Positions 61,681 to 64,000 of a stretch of DNA of 64,000 bases are shown here, one piece after another. The translations under genes and the position numbers were made by a program. The stretch spans positions 4,154,001-4,218,000 of the forward strand of contig JBLDXI010000003.1 of assembly GCA_047495785.1 (NCBI GenBank), written 5' to 3'. Every line of letters begins with the position of its first letter. The first letter of the stretch is position 1. Origin of the DNA: Lepidodermella squamata (Eukaryota > Gastrotricha). The notes beneath the pieces were generated by a model. It ran no database searches, had not been told where the DNA came from, and saw nothing but the letters and a program-made list of their open reading frames with translations.

Positions 61681-62028
61681 TTACTTTCCGAATCCAAGCC
61701 AACGAGCTATAATAGAAACAGTTGAGAGATGCAAAACGCAGTGAAGCGGAAAGTTTACCTGTTCGCTTGTCCTTGTTCAAGTTGCGCAGCTGAGGAATGA
61801 ATAGTGCTGCTCTATCGTTACCATCTAATTCATCAATAAGATTTAGACTATCAATGTCGAAATCGTCGCCAGCTTGAGATTCCGCCAATTCTATTTGAAT
61901 AAGCAATGAAAAGCTATGACCCTTAGTCAATGTTATTACTTACCAGCATCGTCAACTTGTTCCGCATTGGCGAACATGACGGCCATAGCCATAAAGAGGC
62001 AAAAAAGAGCGAAGATTAAGCGAGACAT
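61681..62028 (-). CDS. Neuropeptide-type precursor ending RWLGFGK (copy A)
   Basis: Exons 62028-61944, 61890-61759 and 61706-61681 join in frame to 80 residues. A clear signal peptide (LIFALFCLFMAMAVMFANA) is followed by an acidic pro-region (DDFDIDSLNLIDELDG), the motif FIPQLRNLNK, a KR cleavage site, and a single C-terminal peptide TARWLGF, then Gly-Lys-stop. Gly followed by a basic residue is the standard signal for C-terminal amidation, so a mature TARWLGF-amide is predicted. Both introns are phase 1; the second falls just before the mature peptide. I do not recognise the peptide family. A TATA-like CATAAATAG lies about 80 bp upstream of the ATG. Confidence 0.7.
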
Positions 62029-62753
62029 ATTTGAAATTGAAGACAATTCTATGTGGTTAAAAGCTTGTGAAATGGCTAATGACTTGGTTCACGAGATATT
62101 CCGCTATTTATGACGGAAATTTGACGCGATAATAGAGCGGAGCATGTTCAGGAGGTGGATCGAGGCGCCCGCGGCTGCATCCTTCCTAACACAGCTTCCA
62201 CAGCTGCACGGAGAGGGCGCACGAACACGTATCGGAAGCTAGGTGCTTAAGGGTAGCCGAGGGGGTGTGTGGCTTCAATTTTTACCTTCAAAAATCGTAT
62301 TCTTGACAATCGAAAATTCTTGAATGGCTGTTATAAATCCGTATGGCGGCTTTAATTGATTCATTTTGACCGTAGTCAACTTCCTGCAATTAACGGAACG
62401 TGTAAACATTCCAGGTGAGCACGTGAGAGTGTTTGTTGGCAAGTGTAAGCTGCGATGAATCATATTTAGGTATTGGACGCATAAATTGTCCTTTAGAACT
62501 TGATTTATAGCGCTTTTTGAATGAATAAAATACTCCTCTCTTGTCCTCCGAAGCGCTGTTCGACAAGTCTCCTATTTCTGTCCAATAAACTCAGGCGATT
62601 GGGAGAATAAAACATCATAGAAAGATAGAATTTCCATTCGAAAACATTTAATCGCTTCGTGATAATAACATTATATGCAAAAACGAAATGCGAAATTAGC
62701 CTTATAATTGTGAAACTGCGTTGACAAATGAAAATTCATGCTAACACCAGCCG
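62029..62753. other. Spacer between the two peptide precursor genes
   Basis: Contains the promoter of copy A and the 3' UTR of copy B. A CG-rich patch lies at 62150-62240. No other exon seen. Confidence 0.4.
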
Positions 62754-63172
62754 TTACTTCCCGAATTGGACCCAACGCGGTGCTGAAAAAATTGTCCGAA
62801 ATAAAATATTGTTATTTCATGTTGACAAAAATACTTACGTTTTGCGTTGCCGAACCCTGCGTCTCGCTTTCTGTCCTCCTTATGATTTTTGTTGTACCTG
62901 CGCAATTGAGGAAACAGGACCTTCATGAAGCGACCTCGTTTTTCCTCGTTCTCCATGTCATCGTCGCCGAGACTCAGGTCATCTAGCTCGAAGTCATCAT
63001 CGCCACGACGTACATAATCGATTTCTGCAATTCGAGATCAAACAAATTGATGATTTATCATTGATGATTGGAAGGTTTTACCTGCAGGTTCCAATAATTC
63101 CGCGCCAACGAAAACAGCTATAAGTGCAACAACGAACACCAAAATTAACAATGTCTTGGAGGACGGTGCCAT
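62754..63172 (-). CDS. Neuropeptide-type precursor ending RWVQFGK (copy B)
   Basis: Exons 63172-63082, 63024-62839 and 62782-62754 join in frame to 101 residues. Signal peptide (LLILVFVVALIAVFVGA), acidic region (DDDFELDDLSLGDDD), then the motif LFPQLRRYNK, a KR cleavage site (DRKR), and a C-terminal peptide ending PPRWVQF-Gly-Lys-stop. Intron positions and phases match copy A, and the acidic block and F-x-PQLR-x-x-NK motif align, so the two are tandem paralogues. Predicted product is an amidated peptide of about 15 residues beginning after KR. A TATA-like TTATAAAT lies about 230 bp upstream of the ATG on this strand. Confidence 0.7.
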
Positions 63173-63775
63173 ATTTCCGAGTGAAAGAAATTTGAAAAAT
63201 TCCGATATAACAAAATGTTCAAGGAATGAGCTCAATAATCGCGAATACTGGAAGATTTCCGAGAATCAAGGCATTAATATGCGACGATGGACATATGTCA
63301 CCCTCAGTCAGTCCATCGCGTGGCTTCGATTGAGGCACACGCAAAATTGGGTCACAGCCTCTCATCTTGCCGATGAGTTCGAAATTCGCGTGCCTGAAAA
63401 TTTATAACGCCCTTTATCCTCCCACCACACTATGACTGATCAACGAGTACAGATGAATCACTTTGTTTTTCCCAACTGAGCAACGTGGCTGAATGCTGAA
63501 TGCTGTTTTTAACATCTCAGAGAAAACAATTTATTTGGATAAAACATTCAAACAATATAAAAAGTTGGAAGTTTCACTGCGCACTAAACGAGCAGAACGT
63601 TTCACTTGACATGGCTAAGACCAATTTCAAAAATTAACCAACCAGGTACTACAGTAACTGCGAACGCAACTTATGATAAACGATAAGTATATTAGGGAAG
63701 CATGCGTCATCTTCCGAAACCTAGCCATCGAGCTGACATTTTAAAGAAACACAATCATATGAATAAATTATCTAG

Positions 63776-64000
63776 TCATTGGGTGAATGCCCTCGAAAGG
63801 CGGTTACCATTTCGGTTAATGCTTCCTCCGATCGAAAATTTGTGGTCATCGACGTTGAGGGTGGCGAAGTTGTTGTTGGAAGCTCGGCCACTGAACGTCG
63901 AAATGCGCCTACCTCCAGCACTCGGACTTCGAAAATAGGCTGACGGATGGCGATACAGTTGTTTGGCTTCTTCACTTGACCTTGGATCGTTAGCTTTGAC
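63776..64000 (-). CDS. C-terminal end of a protein running off the window
   Basis: The minus strand is open from the window edge to a TGA at 63776-63778, giving about 74 residues. The sequence is polar and Ser/Arg/Asn-rich (RRISTFSGRAS, DHKFSIGGSINRN), like the disordered cytoplasmic tail of a channel, transporter or signalling protein, with basic RRIS- and RLS-type sites that kinases such as PKA could use. AATAAA follows about 240 bp downstream (near 63530). The product cannot be named from this fragment. Confidence 0.5.
   Translation of the reverse strand, partial: VKANDPRSSEEAKQLYRHPSAYFRSPSAGGRRISTFSGRASNNNFATLNVDDHKFSIGGSINRNGNRLSRAFTQ

Overview
This window is nuclear DNA from a small-genome invertebrate animal. 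Genes are split by many very short introns, mostly about 45-60 bp, with GT donors and T-rich ...CAG acceptors. Intergenic DNA is AT-rich and scattered with CG-rich stretches. Two fragments of one non-LTR retrotransposon family and one palindromic DNA transposon lie inside genes. Exon models were built by eye from splice signals and checked for reading-frame closure. The lineage cannot be fixed from sequence alone. The apparent cilium genes (IFT22, LRRC43-like, HEATR4-like) and a NIT-type membrane guanylate cyclase fit a ciliated, possibly lophotrochozoan, animal better than a nematode or arthropod; this is inference.

Layout, left to right. 0.2-2.9 kb (+): secreted Thr-rich protein. 3.5-5.4 kb (-): C2H2 zinc-finger repressor-like protein with a PLDLS motif. 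7.1-7.8 kb (-): small Cys-rich secreted protein. 8.5-11.9 kb (-): HEAT-repeat protein, HEATR4-like. 12.4-13.1 kb (-): unknown gene. 13.5-14.5 kb (+): GIPC PDZ adaptor. 15.3-20.5 kb (+): XPG/ERCC5 repair nuclease; its one large intron holds a retrotransposon fragment and an antisense, apparently damaged gene. 22.1-26.2 kb: three Ly6/three-finger GPI-type proteins. 26.2-31.3 kb: gene-poor. 31.3-33.8 kb (+): single-pass membrane protein with polyQ. 35.0-39.8 kb (+): NIT-type guanylate cyclase with degenerate catalytic residues, a foldback transposon in exon 1 and a retrotransposon in an intron. 40.5-41.2 kb (+): linker histone H1. 43.8-54.5 kb (+): very large apolipophorin/apoB-like lipid-transfer protein with extreme codon bias. 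55.0-57.7 kb (-) and 58.1-58.9 kb (+): head-to-head LRR protein and IFT22 with a candidate RFX X-box between them. 59.0-61.1 kb: three more Ly6 genes. 61.7-63.2 kb (-): two paralogous neuropeptide-type precursors ending in RWxxFGK. 63.8-64.0 kb (-): 3' end of a gene that runs off the window.

Functional threads. Six Ly6 genes share one exon plan and come from local duplication. Three probable cilium genes carry X-box-like sites upstream. The most unusual items are the foldback element that splits the first coding exon of a pseudo-cyclase, and the paired amidated-peptide precursors, whose family I do not recognise.
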